DNA of 64,000 nt from Desulfovibrio sp. JC022 (GCF_010470665.1 NZ_VOPZ01000004.1:186001-250000); one strand, 5' to 3'; positions 9,120 through 19,257 are shown, numbered from the stretch's first letter. Notes: generated from the letters alone by a model not told the origin. A program made the numbers and translations.

Positions 9120-10394
9120 ATGGGCCAAGACAAAAAAATAGAAAACCTGAACCTGACTGAACTTAAACAGAAGAAGATGTCTGATCTTATGGATCTGGCA
9201 GCTAAATTTAAAGTTGAAAACCCCAGCGGCATGCGCAAGCAGGAACTGATCTTCGCTCTGCTTCAGGGTTGCGCCTCCCAGAATGGCCAGATTTACGGCG
9301 AAGGTGTTCTGGAAGTCCTTCCCGACGGTTTTGGTTTCCTGCGCTCCCCGACCTACAGCTACATGCCCGGACCGGACGATATTTACGTTTCTCCTTCCCA
9401 GATCAGAAGATTCGGTCTGAGAAAAGGTGACATCATCTCCGGGCAGATCCGTCCTCCCAAAGAAGGCGAACGCTATTTCGCCCTGCTCAGGGTGAATGAG
9501 ATCGGGCTCGAAGCTCCGGAACATTCCAGAAATCTGGTACTGTTCGACAACCTCACCCCCGTATACCCGGACAACCGTTTTAAAATGGAAAACGGTCCCA
9601 AAAATTTCAGCTCCCGGGTAATCGATATTCTTTCCCCCATCGGACGCGGCCAGCGTGCATTGCTCGTGGCACCGCCCCGTACAGGTAAGACAATGATGTT
9701 GCAGAACATCGCAAACTCCATCAACGCCAACCATCCTGACGTAGACCTCATCGTTCTGCTCATCGACGAACGCCCTGAAGAAGTTACCGACATGGCCAGA
9801 ACTGTTAAGGCCGAAGTGGTAAGCTCCACTTTTGATGAACCTCCGCAGCGTCATGTTCAGGTTACCGAGATGGTCCTTGAAAAGGCGAAGCGCCTTGTTG
9901 AGCGTAAGCGTGACGTTGTCATCCTGCTTGACTCCATCACCCGCCTCGGCCGTGCCTACAACGCCGTAACCCCTTCCTCCGGCAGGGTTCTTTCCGGCGG
10001 TCTGGACGCAAATGCCATGCAGCGCCCCAAAAGATTTTTCGGCGCAGCCCGTAACATCGAAGAAGGCGGCAGCCTGACCATCATCGCCACCGCACTCATC
10101 GATACCGGCTCACGCATGGACGAAGTCATCTTCGAAGAGTTCAAGGGAACCGGTAACATGGACCTCTACCTTGACCGCAAACTCGCCGAAAAACGTGTAT
10201 TCCCGGCTATCGACATCAACCGTTCCGGCACACGTAAAGAAGAACTCCTTCTTGATGACGGCGTACTCAACAAGGTCTGGATTCTGCGCAAGCTGCTTGC
10301 CCCCATGAACTCCATCGATTCCATGGAATTCCTGCTGGATAAGATGAAAGGCACCAAAAACAACGAAGAATTCTTCGATATGATGGGCAAATAA
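9120..10394 (+). CDS. rho: Transcription termination factor Rho
   Basis: Hexameric RNA helicase of 424 residues that terminates transcription. The N-terminal region ([17 protein letters not shown]) aligns with the Rho helical domain, with about eight extra residues before it. The RNA-binding cold-shock-like domain follows at about 50-125 ([16 protein letters not shown]). The ATPase core has the P-loop [24 protein letters not shown], and the Q- and R-loop regions near [20 protein letters not shown]. The gene is monocistronic, with a long leader in front and a strong terminator behind. The start has a poor Shine-Dalgarno, so expression may be controlled at translation. Confidence 0.96.
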   Translation: MGQDKKIENLNLTELKQKKMSDLMDLAAKFKVENPSGMRKQELIFALLQGCASQNGQIYGEGVLEVLPDGFGFLRSPTYSYMPGPDDIYVSPSQIRRFGLRKGDIISGQIRPPKEGERYFALLRVNEIGLEAPEHSRNLVLFDNLTPVYPDNRFKMENGPKNFSSRVIDILSPIGRGQRALLVAPPRTGKTMMLQNIANSINANHPDVDLIVLLIDERPEEVTDMARTVKAEVVSSTFDEPPQRHVQVTEMVLEKAKRLVERKRDVVILLDSITRLGRAYNAVTPSSGRVLSGGLDANAMQRPKRFFGAARNIEEGGSLTIIATALIDTGSRMDEVIFEEFKGTGNMDLYLDRKLAEKRVFPAIDINRSGTRKEELLLDDGVLNKVWILRKLLAPMNSIDSMEFLLDKMKGTKNNEEFFDMMGK

Positions 10395-10419
10395 TCAGCC
10401 CATCCCATAAAGAATTATT

Positions 10420-10455
10420 AACCCCGTGAGTTCTGCTCACGGGGTTTTCTTTTTG
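10420..10455 (+). terminator. Intrinsic terminator after rho
   Basis: AACCCCGTGAG pairs perfectly with CTCACGGGGTT around a 5-base loop, then TTCTTTTT. This is a classical strong terminator. Confidence 0.92.
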
Positions 10456-10547
10456 CTTCCTTTCTTTACAACCAGCCATTCAAAACTTACTCTCTTCCTA
10501 ATAAATCGAAATAATCAACATCATCTCTAAATCAAATAGATTTCAGC

Positions 10548-12011
10548 ATGCTTATCAGAAACAAAATCATCCTCCAGACCACATCATTAATACTGATCTT
10601 TTTTTTCAGTTTATGGATGACTCCGCAGGCCACAGCAAATTCTCTTTTTGGCGATTTTACGGTCAAAGACGAGATCAGGCTTGGTAAAGAATTCGACAAA
10701 ATGGTTCGCAGCCGCCTTCCGGTTATTCTTGATCCTCAGATCGACGGTTATGTAAAGAACCTTGTGGACCGTATAGCCAAACATATTCCGCCCCAGCCGT
10801 TTCCCATCAAGGCCACAGTCATCCGCAACAATGCTATGAACGCCTTCGCTGTTCCGGGCGGGTATGTCTATGTTTACACAGGACTTATTCTGAACATGAA
10901 ACATGAGGCAGAGCTTGCAGCGGTAATCGGTCACGAACTTGCCCACGTATCCCTGCGGCATGTGGCCCGGCGCATGGAAAAAATGAAGATGGTCAGCTTT
11001 GCCAGCATGCTCGGCACTCTGGCCGGAATGCTGGTCGGTATTGCCGGGGGAGGCAGCAATATGGGCAACCTAGGTTCAGCCATTGCCATGGGTTCCATGG
11101 GCGGTGCCAAGAGCGCATACCTGAACTACACTCAGGAAAATGAACGTGAGGCCGATCATCTGGGTATGAACTACCTTGTTGCCGCAGGCTATAATCCCGA
11201 AAGCATGGTTGATGGATTCAAGGTTATGAAACAACGCCAGTGGCATATCAGCAACACCAATATCCCGACCTACCTTTCCACTCACCCCGGACTGGATTCA
11301 CGTATCGGTTATCTTGAAGACCGCTTTAAGCGCATGCCCCCGGAATATTTCAAACGCAAAAACGATGACGCCGCATTCTTCAAAGTTCAGACCCTGATCC
11401 GGGCAAGGTTAACCTCACCGGACGTTGCCCTTGCTCATTATCTGGCAATCCCTGAGAATAAAAGGACCTGTCTGGATCATCTTGGCTTGGGAATTGTTTA
11501 TTCACGCACGAAAAAGTATAAATTAGCGGAACAGGAATTTAATAAGGCACGCGCCCTCTGCCCCAGCGACACCCTGATTTTAAGGGAACAGGGCCGCTTC
11601 TACTTTACCATTGGTAAGATGGATAAAGCCTCACCCTTGCTGCGCGAAGCATATTTACGAAATCCCCGTGATGTTATGGCCCTGTTTTTCATTGCCCGTA
11701 TTGAAGGCGTGCGTAAAAATTACAAACAGGCCATTCTGACCATGCGCAGGGTTGCGGAAATGGTCCCCCATGATCAGGAGATCCATTACCATCTAGGACG
11801 GATGCTCGGGGAATCCGGCCACTATTTTCAAGCCCACGCCCAACTGGCATACGCAGCCTTATATGGACATGACATTAAACAGGCCCAGTTTCACCTTAAA
11901 AAGGCCGAAGGATTAGCAAAAACCAAAAAACAACGTGCAGAACTGAAAAAACTACAGGAAACAATCAACCCGAAACCGCCCGAGGAAGAGGGCAAGGGAA
12001 AGCTTGAATGA
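10548..12011 (+). CDS. M48-family metalloprotease with C-terminal TPR repeats (BepA/YfgC-like)
   Basis: Predicted periplasmic zinc protease of 487 residues. A signal peptide ends near ATA (about residue 30). The M48 domain has HELAH at 129-133 as the zinc site and the distal Glu in NEREADHLGMNYL. A glycine- and methionine-rich stretch lies between them. From about residue 290 the sequence becomes TPR-like helical repeats (for example KYKLAEQEFNKARALCPSD). This protease-TPR arrangement is that of BepA, which helps outer-membrane protein assembly or removes stalled LptD; a role in envelope quality control is inferred by analogy. It precedes ribF by 66 bases and may share a transcript. Confidence 0.88.
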   Translation: MLIRNKIILQTTSLILIFFFSLWMTPQATANSLFGDFTVKDEIRLGKEFDKMVRSRLPVILDPQIDGYVKNLVDRIAKHIPPQPFPIKATVIRNNAMNAFAVPGGYVYVYTGLILNMKHEAELAAVIGHELAHVSLRHVARRMEKMKMVSFASMLGTLAGMLVGIAGGGSNMGNLGSAIAMGSMGGAKSAYLNYTQENEREADHLGMNYLVAAGYNPESMVDGFKVMKQRQWHISNTNIPTYLSTHPGLDSRIGYLEDRFKRMPPEYFKRKNDDAAFFKVQTLIRARLTSPDVALAHYLAIPENKRTCLDHLGLGIVYSRTKKYKLAEQEFNKARALCPSDTLILREQGRFYFTIGKMDKASPLLREAYLRNPRDVMALFFIARIEGVRKNYKQAILTMRRVAEMVPHDQEIHYHLGRMLGESGHYFQAHAQLAYAALYGHDIKQAQFHLKKAEGLAKTKKQRAELKKLQETINPKPPEEEGKGKLE

Positions 12012-12077
12012 TGCGGGCTTTTGAGGTAACGGTTTTCGTTTCCAAAATTCTATCTCCAAATAAAAAGTGAAGCGAAC

Positions 12078-13061
12078 ATGATCATCGCAAAATCAATAGA
12101 TGAAATAATCAAGCCTGAACAAGGCGCATGCGTAACAATCGGAAACTTCGACGGGGTCCACAAAGGCCACCAGAAGCTTATCAGCAGCACCTGCAAAAAG
12201 GCTCGGGCCAACGGCCTTGCCAGCGTGGTTGTAACCTTTGACCCCCATCCGCTGCGGGTGCTGGTGAACAGCAAAACCCCGCCCTTTATCACCCTGACCT
12301 CACAGAAACTTGAGCTGATAGCCCTGCACAAGCCGGACATAATTCTGGCCCTGAATTTCACCAAGGAAATGGCCGCCCTTTCCCCTGAAGAATTTATCAA
12401 ACAATACCTCATCAACCCACTGGGCATGAAAGAGATGGTGGTCGGCTACGATTATGCTCTGGGCAAAGGCCGTAGCGGCAACTATGAAACTCTTTTGGAA
12501 CTGGGCCGGAAATACAAATACGGTATTGAGCGGCTCGACCCGGTAATCATCAACGATGCAGTGGTCAGTTCCTCTCGTATCCGCGACTTGGTCAGTGAAG
12601 GTAATGTCTGGGATGTGCGTCCGCTGCTGGGCCGTTTCTATCAGGTCCGAGGTGAAGTTGTGCACGGCATGAACAGAGGCGGAAGACTGCTCGGTTTCCC
12701 CACAGCCAACATCAAACTCGAAGATGAACTTTTCCCCAAAAAAGGAGTCTACGCCATCCGCGTGGAAGTTGAAGGTAAAGTCCTGCCCGGTGTTGCCAAC
12801 ATCGGCAAGAACCCCACCTTCGGCAATGAAGCCCTTTCCGTAGAAGCACATATTCTTGATTTTTCAGAAGATATTTACGGCAAGGACATTCGCGTCCACT
12901 TCATCCAGCGCATCCGTTCTGAAAAAAAATTCAACGGACTGGACGAACTCAAGGAACGGATCGGCATTGATATCAACCTTGCCCGCGAAATTCTTTCCTA
13001 CCCTGAATCACAGGTCCGTCCCGGCCTGCATCTGAGCGAATCAGAATCAGGAGCAGAGTAA
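12078..13061 (+). CDS. ribF: Bifunctional riboflavin kinase / FAD synthetase
   Basis: Makes FMN from riboflavin and then FAD. At 327 residues it has the usual two-domain length. The N-terminal adenylyltransferase domain has ITIGNFDGVHKGHQKLI and VTFDPHPLRVL, plus VSSSRIRDLVSEG. The C-terminal flavokinase domain starts near GEVVHGMNRGGRLLGFPTANI. The stop codon shares one base with the ATG of the CLC gene (TAATG), so translation of the two is likely coupled. Confidence 0.95.
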   Translation: MIIAKSIDEIIKPEQGACVTIGNFDGVHKGHQKLISSTCKKARANGLASVVVTFDPHPLRVLVNSKTPPFITLTSQKLELIALHKPDIILALNFTKEMAALSPEEFIKQYLINPLGMKEMVVGYDYALGKGRSGNYETLLELGRKYKYGIERLDPVIINDAVVSSSRIRDLVSEGNVWDVRPLLGRFYQVRGEVVHGMNRGGRLLGFPTANIKLEDELFPKKGVYAIRVEVEGKVLPGVANIGKNPTFGNEALSVEAHILDFSEDIYGKDIRVHFIQRIRSEKKFNGLDELKERIGIDINLAREILSYPESQVRPGLHLSESESGAE

Positions 13062-14878
13062 TGAGCCCGTTTCTCAATGTGCATATGTGGAAAGACCTCG
13101 TCCGTTCCTACCGCAATGTCAGTCATTTCCGCTGGCTTGTTCTCGGTGTTGTGGTCGGTATACTTTCCGGCATCGTGGCCGTACTCTTTTTCGGTGCAGT
13201 AGAAGTGGGCAAACACTTTTTCATGAACCAACTGGCAGGACTTTCTCTGCCCGCCCCCGAAGGGGAAGAGCTTTTTCACGGCCCTCCCGGCGAACAGCTG
13301 CGCACCTGGACCATCCCCCTCTGCCTGACCATTGTCGGGCTGATTACCGGGTGGCTGGTCAACAAATATATTCCTGAAACCATTTCCGGCGGTACTGACG
13401 GTACTGATGCGACCATCAAATGTTTCCATCAGGGTGGTGGACTCATGAAGCCCATCGTGCCCATCATCAAAGGGATAAGTTCAGTTTTCACCATCTCCTG
13501 CGGTGGTAGTGCCGGTCGTGAAGGTCCCATCACCCAGATGGGAGCCGGGGTCGGTTCATGGCTGGCCCAGAAGCTGAAATTATCCACCAAAGAACGCCGC
13601 ATCCTGCTCCTTTCCGGCGCAGCAGGCGGTCTAGGCGCAATCTTTCGTGCCCCTCTGGGCGGCGCACTGACCGCCATCGAAGTAATCTATCGCGAGGATT
13701 TTGAATCTGAGGCTATCCTGCCTTCAGTCATCTCTTCAGTGGTATCCTATTCCCTGTTCACACTTTTCTACGGCACAGAGCCGATCTTCGGTATTCCGCG
13801 CTTTGTTTTCCACGATCCGCGGGAACTGATCTTCTACATCGCGCTGGCCTTTGCCTGTACTTTTGCAGGCTGGATGTACATCCGCACTTTCCGGTTCGTC
13901 AAATACTCAGTATTCAACCAGATCAGGGACCGGGTCGGCCTCATGTGGGCCACGGCTCTCGGCGGACTGATGATGGGACTCATGGGTATGTTCTTCCCGC
14001 AGGTCCTCACCGGAGGCTACGGCTGGCTGGAAATGGCCATCATGGGTGAAATCCCGCTCATGATGATGATCGCTATCGTCATCGGCAAGACCGTCGCCAC
14101 ATCCATGACCATCGGTTCGGGAATGTCCGGCGGTATGTTCGCGCCCGCGCTTTTCGTAGGCGGCATGTCCGGCGGTATCGTAGGTCAGCTTGCCGGAAAA
14201 TATTACCCGGATATCGTCACCCAGCCCGGTGGTTACGTACTGGTCGGCATGGCAGCATTTTTCGCCGGGGTGGCAAAAGCCCCCATCGGCCCGCTGATCA
14301 TGGTCTGCGAACTGACACAGGGCTACGGATTGCTGGCTCCGCTCATGCTCGCCTCCGCGCTGTGCATCGTGCTGGGACGCAGTTTCTCCCTCTATGAGCA
14401 TCAGGTGGAAAGTAAATTCGATTCCCCGGCCCACATTGAGGATAAGACCATCAATATCCTTGAAGGCTTACACGTGGATACCCATTACAAACCGGGCCGC
14501 GTAACCACACTCGAAGAAGGGACCACGCTCAAGGCATTGACCGATATCATCGCCAACACCAACGAGCTATACTTCCCGGTCAAAAATGACGAAGGAATCA
14601 TCACCGGAATCCTGACCATCCAGAATGTCAGGAACCATCTCTTCAACCCGGACCTCTTCGACCTCATCCTCACCAAGGATCTGGCCACCAAGCCCGCCAC
14701 ACTTAAAGCGGGTGACGATCTCTACACAGCCCTGCTCCAATTCGTAGACAGCGACTACGGTCAGATTCCGGTTGTAAGCGAGGACGATCCCAACAAGATC
14801 ATCGGGATCATCAACAGGGAGAATGTGTTCCGCGCTTATGCCAAGGCTGTTAAGGAGTTGCGGGAAGCTGCGGAGTAA
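13061..14878 (+). CDS. CLC-family chloride channel/transporter with C-terminal CBS domains
   Basis: Inner-membrane anion protein of 605 residues. The membrane part (about 20-440) has the CLC signature CGGSAGREGP with the gating Glu at 154 and GSGMSGGMFAPALF. Two CBS domains occupy about 465-600. At the position of the internal proton-pathway Glu of the E. coli antiporter (IIEEM) this protein reads AIEVI, so Val208 replaces that Glu, as in CLC channels. That hints at passive chloride movement rather than H+/Cl- exchange, but this is an inference from one site. The start overlaps the ribF stop by one base, and a strong terminator follows. Confidence 0.9.
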   Translation: MSPFLNVHMWKDLVRSYRNVSHFRWLVLGVVVGILSGIVAVLFFGAVEVGKHFFMNQLAGLSLPAPEGEELFHGPPGEQLRTWTIPLCLTIVGLITGWLVNKYIPETISGGTDGTDATIKCFHQGGGLMKPIVPIIKGISSVFTISCGGSAGREGPITQMGAGVGSWLAQKLKLSTKERRILLLSGAAGGLGAIFRAPLGGALTAIEVIYREDFESEAILPSVISSVVSYSLFTLFYGTEPIFGIPRFVFHDPRELIFYIALAFACTFAGWMYIRTFRFVKYSVFNQIRDRVGLMWATALGGLMMGLMGMFFPQVLTGGYGWLEMAIMGEIPLMMMIAIVIGKTVATSMTIGSGMSGGMFAPALFVGGMSGGIVGQLAGKYYPDIVTQPGGYVLVGMAAFFAGVAKAPIGPLIMVCELTQGYGLLAPLMLASALCIVLGRSFSLYEHQVESKFDSPAHIEDKTINILEGLHVDTHYKPGRVTTLEEGTTLKALTDIIANTNELYFPVKNDEGIITGILTIQNVRNHLFNPDLFDLILTKDLATKPATLKAGDDLYTALLQFVDSDYGQIPVVSEDDPNKIIGIINRENVFRAYAKAVKELREAAE

Positions 14879-14905
14879 GGATTGGACTCTCTATTAGTAA
14901 GACAG

Positions 14906-14949
14906 AAAAAATCTCCCTCTCGCATTATGCGGGAGGGAGATTTTTTTTA
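14906..14949. terminator. Bidirectional terminator between the CLC gene and the AT-rich gene pair
   Basis: An A-run, then a stem of about 14 bp (AATCTCCCTCTCGC with its complement, one G-T pair), a 5-base loop and eight T residues. The last codons of the minus-strand gene run into the stem, so it serves both sides. Confidence 0.9.
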
Positions 14950-15635
14950 TGCTGCGCTATCTTCTTTTTATTTCTACTACTGCTACTTAACTTAATAACC
15001 TCATCATAAGCCTTAGGCCAGTCAATAGTATTAAGATACGCAAAATCTTTAACCATAGATAACACTCTGCCAGTGGCTGTCTCGGACTTCGCTTTTATAC
15101 ATAAATAATTAATTCCTGAGTCAACAATTTTAAAGATAAGCATTGGATCCTGACCTACAAATTCCATCGAAATCAATTTTGCTATCTTTTTCTCCTTATA
15201 TTCACGTGATAATTTATAAGTATTAAGGACTTCTTGAATAATACCAGAGGACAAACAAAAGGTGTGGTACGGAGTACGCGAGACAGAATTGCAATTAATA
15301 ACCATACGCACATCACCATTTTTATCTTGAAACATTGTGGTGCATCCTGCAACTTTCAACGCTTTAAAATCTTGCACAGTCCCTACTGGTCTTGATAATC
15401 CCGTAACCCCTTTTGCAACAGGACACCATCTATTGGCCCAATCAGAATATTCATCAATAAGGACCTCGAATACTTTACACTCTGGAGATTCAACATAAAG
15501 ATCAGTATGTTTTCCTAAAGTAAGTAAATGCGCTTCATTTCCTTGAAACAATACAAACACAAGATTATCATTAGTTATTTTATTATATCCTATATGGTAG
15601 TGCCTTACCCCTAATCCTGATGCCATAAAATCCAA
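14925..15635 (-). CDS. Unknown protein, second gene of an AT-rich pair
   Basis: Not recognised; 236 residues, with no signal peptide or membrane segment. The first half looks like a mixed alpha/beta domain (YNKITNDNLVFVLF, VFEVLIDEYSDWANRW), and the C-terminus is strongly basic and serine-rich (KLSSSSRNKKKIAQHKK). The TTG start at 15635 has GGAAG at suitable spacing upstream; an ATG at 15626 is an alternative. Either way the start lies inside the end of the preceding gene, so the two are probably translated together. Base composition is visibly AT-richer, with many AAA/AAT/TTA codons, than the CLC and hslV genes on either side. This suggests acquisition by transfer. No function is proposed. 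Confidence 0.6.
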   Translation of the reverse strand: MDFMASGLGVRHYHIGYNKITNDNLVFVLFQGNEAHLLTLGKHTDLYVESPECKVFEVLIDEYSDWANRWCPVAKGVTGLSRPVGTVQDFKALKVAGCTTMFQDKNGDVRMVINCNSVSRTPYHTFCLSSGIIQEVLNTYKLSREYKEKKIAKLISMEFVGQDPMLIFKIVDSGINYLCIKAKSETATGRVLSMVKDFAYLNTIDWPKAYDEVIKLSSSSRNKKKIAQHKKNLPPA

Positions 15636-16000
15636 TATAAACTTCCCATTTCTATCAATATACCCAAGTGTATTCCTCGTGATAAACGTTCAGCTACAGG
15701 TAAGGATGAGTCATTTAACTGGCTATTTCCACACCTTAAAAACTTAACTAACAAATTAAATTTATCCAGAAGAACTTCATCTTTTACATTCCTAAGTTGG
15801 TCTTTTATCGCATTTGAGAAAATAACGACATGAGGACGAGGAGGAGTTTTAGCCTCAAGATTTCTACTCATTATAGCCAACGCACCATTTAATCCCCCAT
15901 CAAACAATGAAAGCTCTTTCTCGGAAAGAACCTGACTAGCGATGCTCGCGATGTAATGTTCAAGGCTATTAATCAATTCTTTTTCAATCTTCTTTTTCAC
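15611..16000 (-). CDS. Unknown protein, first gene of an AT-rich pair
   Basis: Not recognised; 129 residues, predicted soluble and mostly helical, with a short Pro-containing stretch (KTPPRPHVVIFSN) near the middle. It ends in an aromatic segment (IEMGSLYWILWHQD). The start is GTG with AAAGG close upstream. It overlaps the next minus-strand gene by up to 25 bases. The pair sits alone between two core genes of opposite direction and has a different base composition. The layout (small first gene, larger overlapping second gene) resembles a defence, toxin-antitoxin or immunity pair, but no motif supports any of these. Confidence 0.6.
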   Translation of the reverse strand: MKKKIEKELINSLEHYIASIASQVLSEKELSLFDGGLNGALAIMSRNLEAKTPPRPHVVIFSNAIKDQLRNVKDEVLLDKFNLLVKFLRCGNSQLNDSSLPVAERLSRGIHLGILIEMGSLYWILWHQD

Positions 16001-16251
16001 TACCTTTCACTCCTAAAACAAGAACTCATACCGCATGGCTAAATCCACAAACGGGTTTATAGATAACAGTAAATATCACCAACAGACAAGAACCTCCCCA
16101 TCCCCCCTTGCCATCCCCCCCACAAGTATTATGTTCTGGTAACGCAAAATTTCACGCCGCTATCAATGAATATCCCACGGCGTAATTATTGAATTCATAA
16201 ACAAATTGAACTCAATCCGTCATATTGAAATAGATGAATCAGGAGATAAAT

Positions 16252-16791
16252 ATGGAAATGAGAGGAACAACCATTCTGGCCGTTAAGGACGATAAAGGCA
16301 CTGCCATGATCGGTGACGGTCAGGTCACTATGGGACAGGCTGTGGTGATGAAACATTCCGCGGTCAAAGTCCGTACCCTTTACAATGATCAGGTTATCGC
16401 CGGATTCGCCGGGGCAACCGCTGATGCATTTACCCTTTTTGAACGCTTTGAAAAGAAACTCAAAACCTACTCCGGCAACCTTGTTCGTTCCGCCGTTGAA
16501 ATGGCAACTGACTGGCGTACAGATAAATTCCTGCGCAAACTGGAAGCCATGATCATGGTTGCTGACGCCGAGCACATCCTCATCATCAGCGGTAACGGCG
16601 ATGTTATCGAACCTGACGATGGTGTTGCAGCTATCGGTTCCGGCGGTTCCTACGCTCTTTCCGCAGCCCGTGCGCTCATGCGCAACACTGAGATGCCTGC
16701 TGCGGAGATCGCGCAGAAATCCATGGAAATAGCCAGTGAAATCTGCGTTTATACCAATGACCACTTTGTTCTCAAAACCCTTGAAAAATAA
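16252..16791 (+). CDS. hslV: HslV (ClpQ) proteasome-like peptidase subunit
   Basis: Threonine protease core of the HslVU complex. After a five-residue propeptide (MEMRG) comes TTILAV, so the catalytic Thr would be exposed by processing. Family blocks follow: [45 protein letters not shown] and [16 protein letters not shown]. An ATG at 16234 is also in frame, but AGGAG at 16241-16245 lies six bases before the ATG at 16252, which decides the start. The resulting length is 179 residues. hslU follows after 17 bases, giving the standard hslVU operon. No heat-shock promoter or CIRCE element could be recognised upstream. Confidence 0.95.
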   Translation: MEMRGTTILAVKDDKGTAMIGDGQVTMGQAVVMKHSAVKVRTLYNDQVIAGFAGATADAFTLFERFEKKLKTYSGNLVRSAVEMATDWRTDKFLRKLEAMIMVADAEHILIISGNGDVIEPDDGVAAIGSGGSYALSAARALMRNTEMPAAEIAQKSMEIASEICVYTNDHFVLKTLEK

Positions 16792-16808
16792 AAGTCGCGA
16801 GCCTGAAA

Positions 16809-18185
16809 ATGAGCAATCTTACACCTAGAGAAATCGTTTCTGAACTGGATAAATTTATCATCGGCCAGTCCGATGCCAAACGGATGGTCGCCATTGCCAT
16901 GCGTAACCGCTGGCGCCGTCAGCAGCTTCCGCCGGAACTGCGCGACGAAATCGCACCCAAAAACATCATCATGATGGGGCCTACCGGCGTTGGTAAAACT
17001 GAAATCGCCCGCCGTCTGGCTAAGCTTGCCAAATGTCCTTTCTTCAAAGTCGAAGCCACCAAATTTACCGAGGTTGGTTATGTGGGCCGCGATGTTGAAT
17101 CCATGGTCCGCGACCTGATGGAGATCGGCATCAGCCTTGTACGCAAAGAAGAAATGGAGAAGGTCAAAGTCAAGGCAGAAAAGCACGCAGAAGATGCCCT
17201 GCTCGACATCCTGCTGCCCTCCTCCAAGCCCAAACAGCCCGGAATGGGATTCTTCAATCCTGCCGCGCCGGAAGAACAGCAGCAGGAACAGCCCACAGCG
17301 GACCAGTCCTCCACCCGTGAGAAATTCCGCAAAATGTGGCGCGAAGGCAAGCTCGACGAGCGTGAAGTGGAAATCGAAGTTTCTGTACAGGGCGGCGGCG
17401 TGGAAATCATGTCCATGCCCGGTATGGAAGACATGGGCATGCAGGTCAATGACATGATCGGCAAGATGTTTCCCAACAAAACTAAAACACGCAAGGTCAA
17501 CATTCGCGAAGCTTACGAAATCCTCATCCAGCAGGAATCCGACAAGCTCATCGATATGGACAACGTGGCAGAACTGGCCCGTGAACGAGTTGAACAGGGC
17601 GGTATCCTCTTCCTTGATGAAATTGACAAAGTTGCCGGAAACAAGGAAGGCGGCGGCTCTGCCAATGTTTCCCGCGAAGGCGTACAGCGCGATCTGCTGC
17701 CCGTGGTTGAAGGCTGCGTGGTCAACACCAAATACGGCATGGTTAAGACCGACCACATTCTGTTCATCTCCGCAGGTGCATTCAGCTACGCCAAACCCTC
17801 GGACCTGATCCCCGAGCTTCAAGGCCGTTTCCCCCTGCGTGTGGAACTGACCTCCCTTGATAAAGACGACTTCTACCGCATCCTTACCGAACCGCAGAAC
17901 GCCCTGACAGTTCAGTACAAGGCCCTGCTGGAAACAGAAAACCTGAACATCGACTTCAGCCGCGAAGCCCTTGAAGAAGTGGCCTTCAATGCCCAGAAAT
18001 TCAATGAGGAAACTGAAAATATCGGAGCCAGAAGACTTTACACCATCATGGAAAAGATTCTCTCCGACCTTTCCTTTGAAGCTCCTGACCGTTCCGGTGA
18101 TTCAATTGTTATTGACAAAGAATATGTTCAGGAACAACTGCAAGATGTAACAGAAGACAGAGATCTCTCACGTTATATTTTGTAA
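16809..18185 (+). CDS. hslU: HslU (ClpY) ATPase subunit of HslVU protease
   Basis: AAA+ unfoldase of 458 residues that feeds proteins to HslV. The Walker A motif is GPTGVGKT (about 57-64), Walker B is [12 protein letters not shown], and the sensor and arginine-finger region includes [13 protein letters not shown]. The I-domain between them (about 110-240) has a proline-rich, Gln-rich insert (PEEQQQEQP). The C-terminus ends RYIL, the tail that docks into HslV. Cotranscribed with hslV and followed by a strong terminator. Confidence 0.96.
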   Translation: MSNLTPREIVSELDKFIIGQSDAKRMVAIAMRNRWRRQQLPPELRDEIAPKNIIMMGPTGVGKTEIARRLAKLAKCPFFKVEATKFTEVGYVGRDVESMVRDLMEIGISLVRKEEMEKVKVKAEKHAEDALLDILLPSSKPKQPGMGFFNPAAPEEQQQEQPTADQSSTREKFRKMWREGKLDEREVEIEVSVQGGGVEIMSMPGMEDMGMQVNDMIGKMFPNKTKTRKVNIREAYEILIQQESDKLIDMDNVAELARERVEQGGILFLDEIDKVAGNKEGGGSANVSREGVQRDLLPVVEGCVVNTKYGMVKTDHILFISAGAFSYAKPSDLIPELQGRFPLRVELTSLDKDDFYRILTEPQNALTVQYKALLETENLNIDFSREALEEVAFNAQKFNEETENIGARRLYTIMEKILSDLSFEAPDRSGDSIVIDKEYVQEQLQDVTEDRDLSRYIL

Positions 18186-18215
18186 CAGCTATTATATCTG
18201 GATATAATCAACATT

Positions 18216-18250
18216 AAAGCGGGACAATTGTAACATTGTCCCGCTTTTTT
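18216..18250 (+). terminator. Intrinsic terminator after hslVU
   Basis: AAAGCGGGACAAT pairs perfectly (13 bp) with ATTGTCCCGCTTT, loop of six, and the T-run continues after the stem. Confidence 0.93.
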
Positions 18251-18369
18251 ACTGTTTTTTAAAATTGAGGGCCGGGCGGATATGTGCTATATGTCCAAGG
18301 CACTTCAGGCCAATACAATTTAACTAATATATTCTAACACATAGTAACACCCCAATTACAGCTAAAAGC

Positions 18370-19116
18370 ATGACTAAAAGCAAAACTCCCCTGCCCAAAA
18401 TAAAGGGCACTTTTTCCACTAAGCTAATACAGGAAATCGGGACCGGAACGACCAAAAGAAAAGTCATCCAGTCTTTCCTGTACTTTGCAGAGGAAAAGGA
18501 CAATGGGGAAGTCGGCTTACGCGTACTCAATGAAAACAACGTTCCCACCGGGGAAGAACAGATTATCAGCAAGGAAGAACTGCTGGAATCATTTACCCCG
18601 GAGGTTGAGCTATATACATCCACAGTATTTCCAGCCATCCAAAAACTGAACAAATCCCTTGCCAAGGCCGACCGTCAGCGCAAAGAGGGCAACACTTTCA
18701 CAGCTGAGATGGAATACGGCAAGGCCCTTAATATTGATGAAGAAAACATCAGAGCCAACTTCGGCATAGGCCTATGCTACCTTGACCGCAATGAAGCTGA
18801 GAAAGCCACAGACATTTTCAGCAGATTGATTGATCTTGATGCCGCATTTGAAAGCGAGCACAAACATCTATTTAATGATTTCGGCATATCCCTGCGTAAA
18901 AACAAGATGTTTGACAAGGCTGTTAATTTTTATTCCAGAGCGGTGGGGTTAACCAATGATGACGAGAACCTTTATTTCAATATAGCCCGCTGCTTGTATG
19001 AAAAAAACGATCTCAAAGAGGCTCTTAAAAACGCTGAGAAATGTCTGGAAATCAATCCTGACTCAAACCCCGCAAAGAAACTTAAGAATTACCTGAGTAA
19101 AAAAATTTCCGGCTGA
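18370..19116 (+). CDS. Tetratricopeptide-repeat protein of unknown role
   Basis: Soluble 248-residue protein with no signal peptide. The first ~95 residues form a separate domain without recognised motifs (starting MTKSKTPLPKIKGTFSTKLI). From about 100 to 240 there are four TPR-like units, for example TAEMEYGKALNIDEENIRAN and DKAVNFYSRAVGLTNDDENL. TPR proteins act as protein-binding scaffolds; the partner is not evident. It lies between hslVU and the hook gene with terminators on both sides, so it is probably its own transcription unit. Confidence 0.75.
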   Translation: MTKSKTPLPKIKGTFSTKLIQEIGTGTTKRKVIQSFLYFAEEKDNGEVGLRVLNENNVPTGEEQIISKEELLESFTPEVELYTSTVFPAIQKLNKSLAKADRQRKEGNTFTAEMEYGKALNIDEENIRANFGIGLCYLDRNEAEKATDIFSRLIDLDAAFESEHKHLFNDFGISLRKNKMFDKAVNFYSRAVGLTNDDENLYFNIARCLYEKNDLKEALKNAEKCLEINPDSNPAKKLKNYLSKKISG

Positions 19117-19164
19117 TCCAAATTTCCAATTCATAGCAATAAGTCGAGCTTTATCGATAGCCAG

Positions 19165-19201
19165 AGTCCTTCTTAATTCAATATTAAGAAGGACTTTTTT
19201 T
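19165..19201 (+). terminator. Intrinsic terminator after the TPR gene
   Basis: AGTCCTTCTTAAT pairs perfectly with ATTAAGAAGGACT around a 5-base loop, followed by seven T residues. Confidence 0.93.
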
Positions 19202-19257
19202 CCTCTTCTGAACACACTGTCAGCTAACAAACCCTTGATATTGCTTAATACAAACTT

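Noticed and set aside
16154-16183. 6-bp inverted repeat ACGCCG...CGGCGT upstream of hslV
   Set aside because: The stem is short with an 18-base loop and it does not match CIRCE or a sigma-32 promoter.
16749-17822. 357-residue open frame antisense to hslU
   Set aside because: Composition (Phe-, His- and Gly-rich) is typical of a reverse-strand shadow; hslU is intact on the other strand.
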